DNA of 64,000 bases. Source: Urophycis tenuis (lineage: Eukaryota; Chordata; Actinopteri; Gadiformes; Phycidae). This document shows, piece by piece, positions 34,989 to 49,394 of the stretch. Where the stretch lies: the NCBI GenBank assembly GCA_036785325.1, contig JAXIVH010000019.1:7294434-7358433 (forward strand). Reading direction: 5' to 3'. The position numbers were made by a program, and so were the translations under genes. The notes beneath the pieces were generated by a model. That model searched no databases. It saw only the letters and a program-made list of their open reading frames with translations, and was not told where the DNA came from. Each line of letters opens with the position of its first letter. Within the stretch, counting starts at the first letter, position 1.

Positions 34989-35040
34989 ACGAATCAAAAA
35001 CAAAAGGGACCTCGTCCTGTTTCACAGGCTCGGTCCCTAA
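34989..35040 (+). repeat. hairpin cap 4 with leader
   Basis: Leader AACGAATCAAAAACAAA, then the 34-nt hairpin (35005-35038) and CTAA. The next segment starts at once with TTAATGCCCCGCGGGAC. Confidence 0.9.
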
Positions 35041-37116
35041 TTAATGCCCCGCGGGACATTGGGCGGGACCTCGCCGTAAAGCAACTCGTCGGCACGTGGA
35101 TGGCGTCCTGACAGGTCGGCGTTTGCACTTGGATGGTGTCGTGACAGGTTGTGTTCACGTGGGTGTCGTGATAGGTCGTCGTTCACGTGGACGGTATCGT
35201 GACTGGTTGCCGTTTGCACATGGATGGCGTCGTGACAGGTTCTCGTTTGCGACTGTCCACGCACTGTGCGGTATGGCCGAATTTGACGGCACGCCCTGGC
35301 CACGCCCTTCGAGGTACAGTCGCAAATAGCACAAGTTTGGTTAAGAACCACGTTTTAGCTGTACTGACCAATTTTGAACCAGAACAGATAAATCCCTTGG
35401 GAGGAGTTCGTTCACAAACATGGGTATAAAAGACGACATAGTTTAATATCGCCGACTTTGACGGCACGCCCTGGCCACGCCCTTCGAGGTAGAGTCGTAA
35501 ATAGCACAACTTTGGTTAAGAACCACGTTTTAGATGTACTGACCAATTTTGAAGCAGAATAGACAATTGCCTTGGGAGGAGTTCGTTCACAAACATGGGT
35601 ATAAAAACGACAAAATTTGAATATTGCCGACTTTGACGGCACGACCTGGCCACGCCCTTCGACGTAGAGTCCCAAATAGCACAACTTTTGGTAAGAACCA
35701 TCTTCTGAATCTACCCCAAAAATTTGGAGCCCAAGCGACAAATCCCCTGGGAGGAGTTCGTTCAAATAGGACGCGAAAATCGAAAATGGCAAAAATTTAA
35801 ATGGAAATATCTGACTTCCGGTGGGTTTTTTGGTATCGGTCCAATAGGCTTTTTTGTAGGGCTAGGCCAGGTTAATATCCATACCGAGTTTTATACATAT
35901 CGGTGAAACTCGGTGTCGTGGAAAAAACGAAAAAATTGATTATGGCCGACTTTGACGGAACGCCGTGGCCACGCCCTTTGACGTAGAGTCCCAAATAGCA
36001 CAACTTTTCCAAAGTTCCATGTTGGGAACCTACAGAATTAATTTGAAGCCCAACCGGCAAATCTCCTGGGAGGAGTTCGTTCAAATAAAACGCAAAAATT
36101 GCAAAACATTTATGCAAATATCTGACTTCCGGTGGGTTGAGGGGTATGGGTCCAAGAGGCTTTTTTGTAGGTCTGGGCCTGTGTAACGTGCCTACCGAGT
36201 TTCATACATGTAGGTCAAACGTGGTGTCGGGGCTGTTGTTTTTTAAGCCTGTAGGGGGCGCTTCTACGACGACAAGCACGATTTTTGGTATGTGAGCTTT
36301 GGGCAGCACTATACACGTGTCCAGTGAATTTCATATTCATAACTATTACGGTGTTTGCACAGTGATTTACGCTGCTTTTAGAGCGCCATCCAGTGGCAGA
36401 ATTTTTTCCCCCTTTTGAGCCACTCCTCAGGGCACCATGGGCTATGTGCAAACCAAGTTTTGTTTTAATTGCACTTGCCAATGTGGAGTTATAAACTTCT
36501 TGATTTTAAAGAGCGCCACATAGTGGCAATGAGCAGAAATTTTGTAGTATGCATGAGGGACATATACCAAAGTAGGGTCTCAAGTTTGGTGTTGAACGGA
36601 CATAGCATTGTGGAGATATGGTCCACTTCCTTTTTTAACGTAAAATTGACACATCTAAAAAATTTTATGACGCGCTTAGTATAAAGAATTTCAACATACT
36701 TCACATGACAGTTTGTCATCATTCAGTCTGGGGATGGTAAATGTCCAGTTTCGTGCGAATCGGAGAAAGCCCTATGTTTTGAGCCCGTTGCAGCACTTTT
36801 TTTGCATTTTTGCGTTATAGCCCAAAAAAATGGCAGGCGGAAGTGGGCGTGGCCTACATCAGGAGGTGCAGCATGATTGCCCGCATGGGTAGATATAAAG
36901 ATTTTGAATGTGCGACAATCTATGCGGGAGTTATTAGCGTTACCGTTTTTGCTCATAAACAGCGCCACCTAGAGGTCTTCCTAGTATACAACATGAACGT
37001 GACGCCTAAAATATCCAATTTTTCACCAGATCTGAAAACTTTGCCAAAAAAAATTGAGTTTTCGTATATGTTCAGGGGGTTAAAATCAACGTCAAAGATC
37101 CCTGAAAGAATAATAA
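35041..37116 (+). repeat. array segment 9: full unit, type II head
   Basis: The head differs from type I: AATGCCCCGCGGGACATT, then GGGCGGGACCTCGCCG, and a longer CACGTG minisatellite (35080-35245). The A sub-repeats and tail are also subtype-specific (CTTCTACGACGACAAGC; AGCGCCACATAGTGGC). It is nearly identical to segment 18, 14 kb away. Confidence 0.85.
35080..35245 (+). repeat. head minisatellite, about 32-bp period, E-box rich
   Basis: Five to six imperfect repeats of TGACAGGTCGTCGTTCACGT followed by GGAYGGYRTCG. CACGTG occurs at about 35093, 35157 and 35184, a palindromic E-box core. Shorter versions of the minisatellite are in every head, for example 22755-22860, and a four-repeat version is at 43385-43500. 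Confidence 0.75.
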
Positions 37117-37487
37117 AGAAAGCCTGATGGATTGAGGCTGTAAAAACAGTTTTTTAGTTTTTGCGATTTTGCGCGAAAATGAAGGCAGGCGGAAATACAA
37201 CACGTTGACACAGCGAGGTGCAGCACAATTGCCCGAATCCGTAGATATAACGTTTTTGAATGTGCGCCAAATTTTGCGGAAGTTATAGGCGTTACAGACA
37301 TTGCTCATAAACAGCGCCACCTAGAGGCTTTCCTAGTGTGCGACATGAACGTGATGCCTAGAATATGCAATTTTTCACCAGGCCTGACAACTTTGCCAAA
37401 AAAAATTGAGTTTTCATATATGTTCAGGTAGTGCAAATAAACCGCAAAGATCCCTGAAAGAAGAAAAAGAATAATAATAATAATAAT
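37117..37487 (+). repeat. array segment 10: tail only, 371 bp
   Basis: It enters at AGAAAGCCTGATGGATTGAG after AATAATAA, one of the shortest truncated copies. It ends in (AAT)n. Confidence 0.8.
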
Positions 37488-39268
37488 TAGGAATGACGTT
37501 TCAGCTGTACTGACCAATTTTGAAGCAGAACGGATAAATCCCTTGGGAGGAGTTTGTTCACAAACATGGGTATAAAAGACGAAATAATTGAATATGGCCG
37601 AATTTGACGGCACGCCATGGCCACGCCCTTCTACGTAGAGTCACAAAAAGCACAACTTTAGTTAAGAACCACGTTTCAAATGCACGGGCCAATTTTGAAG
37701 CAGAACGGAAAAATTCCATGGGAGGAGTTCGTTCACAAACATGGGTATAAAAACGACATAATTGAATATGGCCGACTTTGAAGGAAAGCCATGACCACGC
37801 CCTTTGAGGTAGGGTCGCAAATAGCACAACTTTTGGTGAGAATCATGTTCTGAATCTACCCCAAAAATTTGGAGCCCAAGCGACAAATCCCCTGGGAGGA
37901 GTTCGTTCAAATAGGACGCGAAAATCGAAAATGGCAAAAATTGAAACGAAAATATCTGACTTTCGGTGGGTTTTATGGCATGGGTCCAAGAGGCTTTTTT
38001 GTAGGGCTAGGCCAGGTTAACATCCATACCGAGTTTCAAACATATCGGTTAAAGTCGGTGTCTTGGAAAAAGCCAAAAAATGGATTATGGCCGATTTTGA
38101 CGGAACGCCGTGGCCACGCCCTTTGAGGTAGAGTCGCAAATAGCACAACTTTTGGTGAGACCCATCTCCTGAATCTACCCAAAAATTTTGGAGCCCAACG
38201 GGCCAATCCCCTGGGAGGAGTTCGTTCAAATAGGATGCGAAAATCGCAAAAATTCGCAACTTTGAAGGCATATATCTGACTTCCGGTGGGTTAACGGGTA
38301 TGGGTCCAAGAGGCTTTTTTGTAGGTCTGGGCCTGTTTAACGGGCCTACCGATTTTCATACATGTAGTTGAAACGTGGTGTCGGGGCTGTCGTTTTTAAA
38401 GCCTATAGGGGGCGCTATTACCTCGACAAGCACGATTTTTGGTATGTGAGGTTTTGGCAGAGGTATACACGTGTCCAGTGAATTTCATATTCATAGCTGT
38501 TACGGTGTTTGCACAGTGATTTATGCTGCTTTTAGAGCGCCATCCCGTGGCAGAATTTTTGTGTCCTTTTAACCCCTGCCTCAGGGAGCCCTGAGGTATG
38601 TGCCTACCAAGTTTTGTGTTAATAGCACTTGCCAATATGGAGATATAAACTTCTTGATTTTAAAGAGCGCCCTCTAGTGGCAATGACCAGAAATTTGGTA
38701 GCTAGCATGGAGGACATATTCCGAGGTAGGGACCAAAATTTGGTGTCGAAAGAATATAGCATTGTGGAGATATGGTCCACTTTCTATTTTTACAGAAAAT
38801 TGAATAATCTTTAAAGTTTTGTAACGCGCTGACTATAGATAATTTCAACATACTTTATATGGTGTTTTTGCATATTTCAGTCGGGACATGCTACATGTCA
38901 ATTTTCGTGCATATCGGAGAAAGCCTGATGGATTGAGGCTGTAAACGCTGTTTTTTAGTTTTTGCGATTTTGCGCGAAAACGAAGGCAGGCGGACTCCCA
39001 ACACGTTGACACAGCGAGGTGCAGCACGTTTGCCCGAATCTGTAGATGTAACGTTTTTGAATGTACGCCAAATTTTGCGGAAGTTATAGGCGTTACAGAG
39101 GTTTCGCATAAACAGCGCCACCTAGAGGCTTTGCTAGTGCGCGACATGAACGTGATTCCTAGAATATAAAATTTTTCACCAGGCCTGACAACTTTGCCAA
39201 AAAAAATTGACTTTTCGTATATGTTCAGGGGGTTAAAATCAACGTCAAAGATCCCTGAAATAATAATA
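37488..39268 (+). repeat. array segment 11: enters in A sub-repeat
   Basis: It begins TAGGAATGACGTTTCAGCTG, within the first A sub-repeat; B1, B2 and the tail are complete. It ends in AATAATAA. Confidence 0.8.
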
Positions 39269-41240
39269 AAAATTGACTCGTCGGCACGTGGATGGCGTCG
39301 TGACAGTTCGTCGTTCACATGGATGAAGTCGTGACAGGTCGTCGTTTGCTCAAAAGATGGCGTGACAGGTTCTCGTTTGTGGCTGTCCACGCACTGTGCG
39401 GTATGGCCGACTTTGACGGCACACCCTGGCCACGCCCTTTGAGGTAGAGCCGTAAATAGCACAACTTTAGTTAAGAACCACGTTTCAAATGCACTGGCCA
39501 ATTTTGAAGCAGAACGGAAAAATCCCATGGGAGGAGTTCGTTCACAAACATGGGTATAAAAGACGAAATAATTGAATATGGCCGACTTTGACGGGAAGCC
39601 ATGACCACGCCCTTTGAGGTAGGGTCGCAAATAGCACAACTTTAGTTAAGAACCACGTTTCAAATGCACTGACCAATTTTGAAGCAGAACGGAAAAATCC
39701 CATAGGAGGAGTTCGTTCACAAACATGGGTATAAAAGACGACAAAATTGAATATGGCCGACTTTGAAGGAAAGCCATGACCACGCCCTTTGAGGTAGGGT
39801 CGCAAATAGCACAACTTTTGGTGAGAATCATCTTCTGAATCTACCCCAAAAATTTGGAGGCCAAGCGACAAATCCCCTGGGAGGAGTTCGTTCAAATAGG
39901 ACGCGAAAATCGAAAATGACAAAAATTAAAATGAAAATATCTGACTTCCGGTGGGTTTTTTGGTATCGGTCCAATAGGCTTTTTTGTAGGGCTAGGCCAG
40001 GGTAACATCCCTACCAAGTTTCAAACATATCGGTTAAAGTCGGTGTCGTGGAAAAAACGACAAAATTGATTATGGCCGATTTTGATTGAACGCCGTGGCC
40101 ACGCCCTTTGAGGTAGAGTCCCAAATAGCACAACTTTTGGTAAGAACCATCTTCTGAATCTACCCAAAAAATTTGGAGCCCAAGCAACAAATCCCCTGGG
40201 AGGAGTTCGTTCAAATACAACGCGAAAATTGCAAGGGTCAAATGCAAATATCTGACTTCCGGTGCTTTAAGGGGTATGGGTCCAAGAGGCTTTTTTGTAG
40301 GTCTGGGGCTGTATAACGTGCCTACCGAGTTTCATACATGTAGGTGAAACGTGGTGTCGGGGCTGTTGTTTTTAAAGCCTGTAGGGGGCGCTACTACCAC
40401 GACAAGCACGATTTTTGGTATGTGAGCTTTGGGCAGCACTCTACATGTGTCCAGTGAATTTCATATTCGTAACTATTACGGTGGTTGCACAGTAATTTAC
40501 GCTGCTTTTAGAGCGCCATCCACTGGCAGAATTTTTTCCCCGTTTTGAACCACACCTCAGGGCGCCATGAGCTAGCCGCATACCAAGTTTCATTTAAATA
40601 TCAATTGCCAATGTTGAGATATAAACTTCTTGATTTTAATGAGCGCCACCTGGTGGAAATGACCACAAATTTTGTGAGATGCATAAAGGAGGTACAGAGA
40701 AGTAGGGCTCCAAGTTTGGTGTCGAACGGACATAGCAATGTGGACAAATTGTCCACTTACGTTTTTTACGTAAAATGTAGACATCTATAAAAATATATAA
40801 AGCATTATAACACGCTTATCTTCGGGAATTTTAATAAACTTCCAATTAGTTATTTTCATGATACAGAATGTAGATGCTACATGTGGAGTTTCGTGCAAAT
40901 CGGTGAAAGCCACATGCAATAGATGTCTATGACGCACTTTTTTGAGTTTTTGCGTTGTAGCCCAAAAAAAGTCATGGCGGAAATGGGCGTGGCCTACATC
41001 AGGAGGTGCAGCATGTTTGCCCGCATGTGTGGATATAAACATTTTGAGTGTGCGACAAAGTATGCAGGAGTTATTAGCATTACAGTGTTTTTTTTTAAAT
41101 AGCGCCACCTATAGGTGAGACATTAACGTGTCGCATAGAATAAATAATTTTTCACCAGGTGTGATAACTCTGTCAAAAAAAATTGAGTTTTCGTATATGT
41201 TCAGGGGGTTAAAATCAACGTCAAAGATCCCCAAATAACA
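39269..41240 (+). repeat. array segment 12: enters in head
   Basis: It begins AAAATTGACTCGTCGG in the head, just past the palindrome. The tail is the most diverged in the array and carries the motif CCACCAGGTGGCGCT (40642-40656, minus), an exact CTCF-core match. It ends GATCCCCAAATAAC, then a cap. Confidence 0.8.
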
Positions 41241-41284
41241 AAAACAATAGGGACCTCGTCCTGTTTCACAGGCTCGGTCCCTAA
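41241..41284 (+). repeat. hairpin cap 5
   Basis: The 34-nt hairpin is at 41249-41282 with the short leader AAAAACAAT. CTAA is followed by CAAGCGACTCG of the next head. Confidence 0.9.
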
Positions 41285-43325
41285 CAAGCGACTCGTCGGC
41301 ACGTGGATGGCGTCCTGACAGGTCGTCGTTCACGTGGATGAAGTCGTGACAGGTCGTCGTTCACGTGGACGGTGTCGTGATAGGTCGTCGTTCACGTGGA
41401 CGGTATAGTGACTGGTTGCCGTTTGCACATGGATGGCGTCGTGACAGGTTCTCGTTTGCGACTGTCCACGCACTGTGCGGTATGGCCGACTTTGACGGCA
41501 CGCCCTGGCCACGCCCTTCGAGGTAGAGTCGCAAATAGCACAAGTTTGGTTAAGAACCACGTTTTAGCTGTACTGACCAATTTTGAAGCAGAACAGATAA
41601 ATCCCTTGGGAGGAGTTCGTTCACAAACATGGGTATAAAAGACGACATAATTGAATATGGCCGACTTTGACGGCACGCCCTGGCCACGCCCTTCGAGGTA
41701 GAGTCGCAAATAGCACAACTTTGGTTAAGAACCAGGTTTTAGCTGTACTGACACATTTTTAAGCAGAACAGACAATTGCCTTGGGAGGAGTTCGTTCACA
41801 AACATGGGTATAAAAACGACAAAATTTGAATATTGCCGACTTTGAAGGCACGCCCTGGCCACGCCCTTCGACGTAGAGTCGCAAATAGCACAACTTTTGG
41901 TGAGAACCATCTTCTGAATCTACCCCAAAAATTTGGAGCCCAAGCGACAAATCCCCTGGGAGGAGTTCGTTCAAATAGGACGGGAAAATCGAAAAGGGCA
42001 AAAATTAAAACGAAAATATCTGACTTCCGGTGGGTTTTTTGGTATCGGTCCAATAGGCTTTTTTGTAGGGCTAGGCCAGGTTAACATCCACACCGAGTTT
42101 CAAACATATCGGTTAAAGTCGGTGTCGCGGAAAAAAACAAAAAATTGATTATGGCCGATTTTGACGGAACGCCGTGGCCACGCCCTTTGAGGTAGAGTCC
42201 CAAATAGCACAACTTTTGGTAAGAACCATCTTCTGAATCTACTCAAAAAATTTGAAGTCCAATCGACAAATCCCCTGGGAGGAGTTCGTTAAAATACAAC
42301 GCGAAAATTGCAAATTGTAAATGCAAATATCTGACTTCCGGTGGTTTAAGGGGTATGGCTCCAAGAGGCTTTTTTGTAGCTCTGGGCCTGTGTAACGTGC
42401 CTACCGAGTTTCATACATGTAGGTGAAACGTGGTGTCGGGGCTGTAGTTTTTAAAGACTGTAGGGGGCGCTACTACCACGACAAGCACGATTTTTTGTAT
42501 GTGAGCTTTGGGCAGCACTATACACGTGTCCAGTGAATTTCATATTCATAACTATTACGGTGTTTGCACAGTGATTTACGCAACTTTTAGAGCGCCATCC
42601 ACTGGCAGAATTTTTTCCCCCTTTTGAACCACGCCTCAGAGAGCCCTGAGGTATGTGCCTACCAAGTTTTGTGTTAATGGCACTTGCCAATATTGAGGAA
42701 TAAACTTCTTGATTTTAAAGAGCGCCCTCTAGTGGCAATGACCAGAAATTTGGTCTGTTGCATGGAGGACATATTCCGAGATAGGGACCAAAATTTGGTG
42801 TCGAAAGAATATAGCATTGTGGAGATATGGCCCACTTCCTTTTTTTCCAGAAAATTGACAAATCAAAAAAAAATCATCACGCGCTGACTATAGAAAATTT
42901 CAACATACTTTATATGGTGTTTTTTCATCGTAGAGTCTGTCCATGCTATATGTCAAGTTTCGTTTATATCGGAGAAAGCGTCATATATTAAGGCTATAAA
43001 ATTTTTTTTTTTAGTTTTTGCGATTTTGCGCGGAAATAAAGGCAGGCGGAAACTTAGCTACCAGAGACCGGAAGTTGCAGCACGATTGCCCGCATCCGTA
43101 CATGTCACGATTTTGATTGTACGCCAAATTCTGCGGAAGTTACAGGCGTTACAGAGAATGCGCGTAAACAGCTCCACCTAGAGGCTTTACTAGTGCGCGA
43201 CATGAACGGGACGCCTAGAATATAAAATTTTTCACCAGGCCCTAAAAGTTTGCCAAAAAAAATTGAGTTTTCGTATATGTTCAGGGGGTTTAAATCAGCG
43301 TCAAAGTCCCTAGAAATAATAATAA
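41285..43325 (+). repeat. array segment 13: near-full, type II-like head
   Basis: It begins CAAGCGACTCGTCGG (no palindrome) with a four- to five-repeat E-box minisatellite. A, A, B1, B2 and the tail follow. The tail includes the private CTACCAGAGACCGGAAGTTG stretch. Confidence 0.8.
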
Positions 43326-43384
43326 ATAAACGAACCAATTACAATAGGGACCTTCGTCCTGTTTCACAGGCTCGGTCCCTAATA
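43326..43384 (+). repeat. hairpin cap 6, one-base variant
   Basis: Leader AACGAACCAATTACAAT. The hairpin at 43346-43380 has GACCTTCGTCC (one extra T in the bulge). It is the only cap I found with a changed length. Confidence 0.9.
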
Positions 43385-45247
43385 ATGACAGGTCGTCGTT
43401 CAGGTAGATGGTGTGGTGACAGGTCGTCGTTCACGTTGATGGTGTCGTGACAGGTCGTCGTTCAGGTAGATGGTGTGGTGACAGGTTGTCTTTTGCACAA
43501 GGAATCTACCCAAAAAATTTGGAGCCCACGCGACAAATCCCATGGGAGGAGTTCGTTCAAATAGGACGCGAAAATCGAAAATGGCAAAAATTAAAATGAA
43601 AATATCTGACTTCCGGTGGGTTTTTTGGCATGGGTCCAAGAGGCTTTTTTGTAGGGCTAGGCGTGATCAACAAGCCCAACGAGTTTCATACATATCGGTG
43701 AAACTTGGTGTCGTGGAAAAAGTGAAAAAATTGATTATGGCCGACTTTGACGGTACGCCGTGGCCACGCCCTTTAAGGTAGGGTCGCAAATAGCACAACT
43801 TTTGGTGAGAATCATTTTCTGAATCCACCCAAAAAATATGGAGCCCAAGCGACAAATCCCCTGGGAGGAGTTCGTTCAAATAGGACGCGAAAATCGAAAA
43901 TCACAAAAATTAAAATGAAAATATCTGACTTCCGGTGGGTTTTTTGGCATGGGTCCAAGAGGTTTTTTTGTAGGGCTAGGCCAGGGTAACATCCATACCG
44001 AGTTTCAAACATATCGGTTAAAGTCGGTGTCTTGGAAAAAGGCAAAAAAATGGATTATGGCCGATTTTGACGGAACGCCGTGGCCACGCCCTTTGAGGTA
44101 GAGTCCCAAATAGCACAACTTTTGTCAAGTTCCACGTCCTGAACCTACACAAAAATTTTGAAGCCCAACCGATCAATCCCCTGGGAGGAGTTCATTCAAA
44201 TAGGATGAAAAAATCGCAAAAATTCGCAACTTTGAAGGCAAATATCTGACTTCCGGTGGGTTATCGGGTATGGGTCCAAGAGGCTTTTTTGTAGGTCTGG
44301 GCCGGTTCAATGGGCATACCGAGTTTCATACATGTAAGTGAAACGTGGTGTCGGGGCTGTCGTTTTTAAAGCCTGTAGGGGGCGCTATTACCACGACAAT
44401 CGCTATTTTTGGTATGTGAGCTTTTGGCAGAGGTTTACACGTGTCCAGTGAATTTCATATTCATAGCTATTACAGTGTTTGCACAGTGATTTATGCTGCT
44501 TTTAGAGCGCCATCCCGTGGCAGAATTTTTGTGTCCTTTTAACCTCTGCCCCAGGGAGCCCTGAAGTATGTGCCTACCAAGTTTTGTGTTCATCGCACTT
44601 GCCAATATGGAGGAATAAACTTCTTGATTTTAAAGAGCGCCCTCTAGGGGCAATGACCAGAAATTTGGTAGCTAGCATGGAGGACATATTCCGAGGTAGG
44701 GACCAAAATTTGGTGTCGAAAGAATATAGCATTGTGGAGATATGGTCCACTTCCTGTTTTTACAGAAAATTGACAAATCTTAAAATTTTTATAACGCGCT
44801 GACTATAGAGAATTTCAACATACTTTATATGGTGTTTTTGCATATTTCAGTCGGGACATGCTACATGTCAAGTTTCGTGCATATCGGAGAAAGCCTGATG
44901 GATTGAGGCTGTAAAAGCTGTTTTTCAGTTTTTGCGATTTTGCGCGAAAACAAAGGCAGGCGGAAATACAACACGATGACACAGCGAGGTGCAGCACAAT
45001 TGCCCGAATCCGTAGATATAACGTTTTTGAATGTGCGCCAACTTTTGCGGAAGTTATAGGCGTTACAGAGGTTGCTCATAAACAGCGCCACCAAGAGGCT
45101 TTCCTAGTGTGCGACATGAACATGACACATATCATACATCTATTTTCACCAGGCCTGACAACTTTGCCAAAAAAAATTGAGTTTTCATATAGGGTAAGAT
45201 AGCGCAAATCAACCTCAAAGTTCCTAGAAATAATAATAATAATAATA
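43385..45247 (+). repeat. array segment 14: minisatellite joined to B1
   Basis: Four E-box-type minisatellite repeats jump directly to the CTACCCAAAAAATTTGGAGC block at 43503, so the A sub-repeats are deleted. B repeats and tail follow. The end shares the CATATAGGGTAAGATAG variant with segment 5. Confidence 0.8.
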
Positions 45248-46386
45248 AAAATAGCACAACTTTTGGTAAGACCCATCTCCTGAATCTACCCAAAAAATTT
45301 GGAGCCCAACGGGCAAATCCCCTGGGAGGAGTTCGTTCAAATAGGATGCGAAAATCGCAAAAATTCGCAACTTTGAAGGCAAATATCTGACTTCCGGTGG
45401 GTTAACGGGTATGGGTCCAAGAGGCTTTTTTGTAGGTCTGGGCCTGGTTAACGGGCCTACCGAGTTTTATACATGTAGGTGAAACGTGGTGTCGGGGCTG
45501 TCGTTTTTAAAGCCTATAGGGGGCGCTATTAGCACGACAAGCACGATTTTTGGTGAGTGAGGTTTTGGCAGAGGTATACACGTGTCTTGTGAATTTCATA
45601 TTCATAACTATTATGGTGTTTGCACAGTGATTTATGCTGATTTTAGAGCGCCATCCCGTGGCAGAATTTTTGTGTCCTTTTAACCCCTGCCTTAGGGAGC
45701 CCTGAGGTATGTGGCTACCAAGTTTTGTGTTAATAGCACTTGCCAATATGGAGGTATAAACTTCTTGATTTTAAAGAGCGCCCTCTAGTGGCAACGACTC
45801 GAAATTTGGTAGCTAGCATGGAGGACATATTCCGAGCTAGGGACCAAAATTTGGTGTCGAAAGAATATAGCATTGTGGAGATATGGTCCATTTCCTGTTT
45901 TTACAGAAAATTGACAAATCTTAAAAGTTTTGTAACGCGCTGACTATAGAGAATTTCAACATACTTTATATGGCGTTTTTGCATATTTCAGTCGGGACAT
46001 GCTACATGTCAAGTTTCGTGCATATCGGAGAAAGCCTGATGGATTGAGGCTGTAAACGCTGTTTTTTAGTTTTTGCGATTTTGCGCGAAAACGAAGGCAG
46101 GCGGACTCCCAACACGTTGACACAGCGAGGTGCAGCATGATTGCCCGCATCCATAGATGTAACGTTTTTGAATGTGCGACAAATTTTGCGGAAGTTATAG
46201 GCGTTACAGACATTGCTCATAAACAGCGCCACCTAGAGGCTTTCCTAGTGTGCGACATGAACGGGATGCCTAAAATATATAATTTTTCACCAGGCCCTAA
46301 AACTTTGCCAAAAAAAATTGAGTTTTCATATATGTTCAGATAGTGCAAATCAACGTCAAAGATCCCTGAAAGAAAAAAAAGAATAA
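45248..46386 (+). repeat. array segment 15: enters in B2
   Basis: It begins AAATAGCACAACTTTTGGTA after (AAT)n, and the tail is complete. It ends CCTGAAAGAAAAAAAAGAAT, a weak AAT tract. Confidence 0.8.
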
Positions 46387-47342
<956 letters not shown>

Positions 47343-49394
47343 GATGGATGGATTGATATATCTAAATTGGGTTAATGTCCCGCGGGACATTTGGGGGGAC
47401 CTCGCCGTAAAAATTGACTCGTCGGCACGTGGATGGCGTCGTGACAGTTCGTCGTTCACATGCATGAAGTCGTGACAGGTCGTCGTTTGCTCAAGGATGG
47501 CGTGACAGGTTCTCGTTTGTGGCTGTCCACGCACTGTGCGGTATGGCCGACTTTGACTGCACACCCTGGCCACGCCCTTCGAGGTAGAGCCATAAATAGC
47601 ACAACTGTAGTTAAGAACCACGTTTCAAATGCACTGGCCAATTTTGAAGCAGAACGGAAAAATCCCTTGGGAGGAATTTGTTCACAAACATGGGTATAAA
47701 AGACGAAATAATTGAATATGGCCGACTTTGACGGGAAGCCATGACCACGCCCTTTGAGGTAGGGTCGCAAATAGCACAACTTTAGTTAAGAACCACTCTT
47801 TAAATGCACTGACCAATTTTGAAGCAGAACGGAAAAATCCCATGGGAGGAGTTCGTTCACAAACATGGGTATAAAAACGACATAATTGAATATGGCCGAC
47901 TTTGAAGGAAAGCCATGACCACGCCCTTTAAGGTAGGGTCGCAAATAGCACAACTTTTGGTGAGAATCATGTTCTGAATCTACCCCAAAAATTTGGAGCC
48001 CAAGCGACAAATCCCCTGGGAGGAGTTCGTTCAAATAGGACGCGAAAATCGAAAATGGCAAAAATTGAAACGAAAATATCTGACTTTCGGTGGGTTTTAT
48101 GGCATGGGTCCAAGAGGCTTTTTTGTAGGGCTAGGGCAGGGTAACATCCATACCGAGTTTCAAACAAATCGGTTAAAGTCGGTGTTCTGGAAAAAGGCAA
48201 AAAATGGATTATGGCCGATTTTGACGGAACGCCGTGGCCACGCCCTTTGAGGTAGAGTCGCAAATAGCACAACTTTTGGTAAGACCCATCTCCTGAATCT
48301 ACCCAAAAAATTTGGAGCCCAACGGGCAAATCCCCTGGGAGGAGTTCGTTCAAATAGGATGCGAAAATCGCAAAAATTCGCAACTTTGAAGGCAAATATC
48401 TGACTTCCGGTGGGTTAACGGGTATGGGTCCAAGAGGCTTTTTTGTAGGTCTGGGCCTGGTTAACGGGCCTACCGAGTTTCATACATGTAGGTGAAACGT
48501 GGTGTCGGGGCTGTCGTTTTTAAAGCCTATAGGGGGCGCTATTATCACGACAAGCACGATTTTTGGTATGTGAGGTTTTGGCAGAGGTATACACGTGTCC
48601 TGTGAATTTCATATTCATAACTATTATGGTGTTTGCACAGTGATTTATGCTGATTTTAGAGCGCCATCCCGTGGCAGAATTTTTGTGTCCTTTTAACCCC
48701 TGCCTCAGGGAGACCTGAGGTATGTGCCTACCAAGTTTTGTGTTAATAGCACTTGCCAATATGGAGATATAAACTTCTTGATTTTAAAGAGCGCCCTCTA
48801 GTGGCAATGACCAGAAATTTGGTAGCTAGCATGGAGGACATATTCCGAGGTAGGGACCAAAATTTGGTGTCGAAAGAATATAGCATTGTGGAGATATGGT
48901 CCACTTTCTGTTTTTACAGAAAATTGACAAATCTTTAAAGTTTTGTAACGCGCTGACTATAGATAATTTCAACATACTTTATATGGTGTTTTTGCATATT
49001 TCAGTCGGGACATACTACATGTCAATTTTCGTGCATATCGGAGAAAGCCTGATGGATTGAGGCTGTAAACGCTGTTTTTTAGTTTTTGCGATTTTGCGCG
49101 AAAACGAAGGCAGGCGGACTCCCAACACGTTGACACAGCGAGGTGCAGCACGTTTGCCCGAATCTGTAGATGTAACGTTTTTGAATGTACGCCAACTTTT
49201 GCGGAAGTTATAGGCGTTACAGAGGTTTCGCATAAACAGCGCCACCTAGAGGCTTTGCTAGTGCGCGACATGAACGTGATTCCTAGAATATAAAATTTTT
49301 CACCAGGCCTGACAACTTTGACAAAAAAAATTGACTTTTCGTATATGTTCAGGGGGTTAAAATCAACGTCAAAGATCCCTGAAATAATAATAAC
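47343..49394 (+). repeat. array segment 17: full unit
   Basis: Head palindrome at 47374. All sub-repeats are present. It ends in AATAATAATAA and joins a type II head through CTAGGG. Confidence 0.85.
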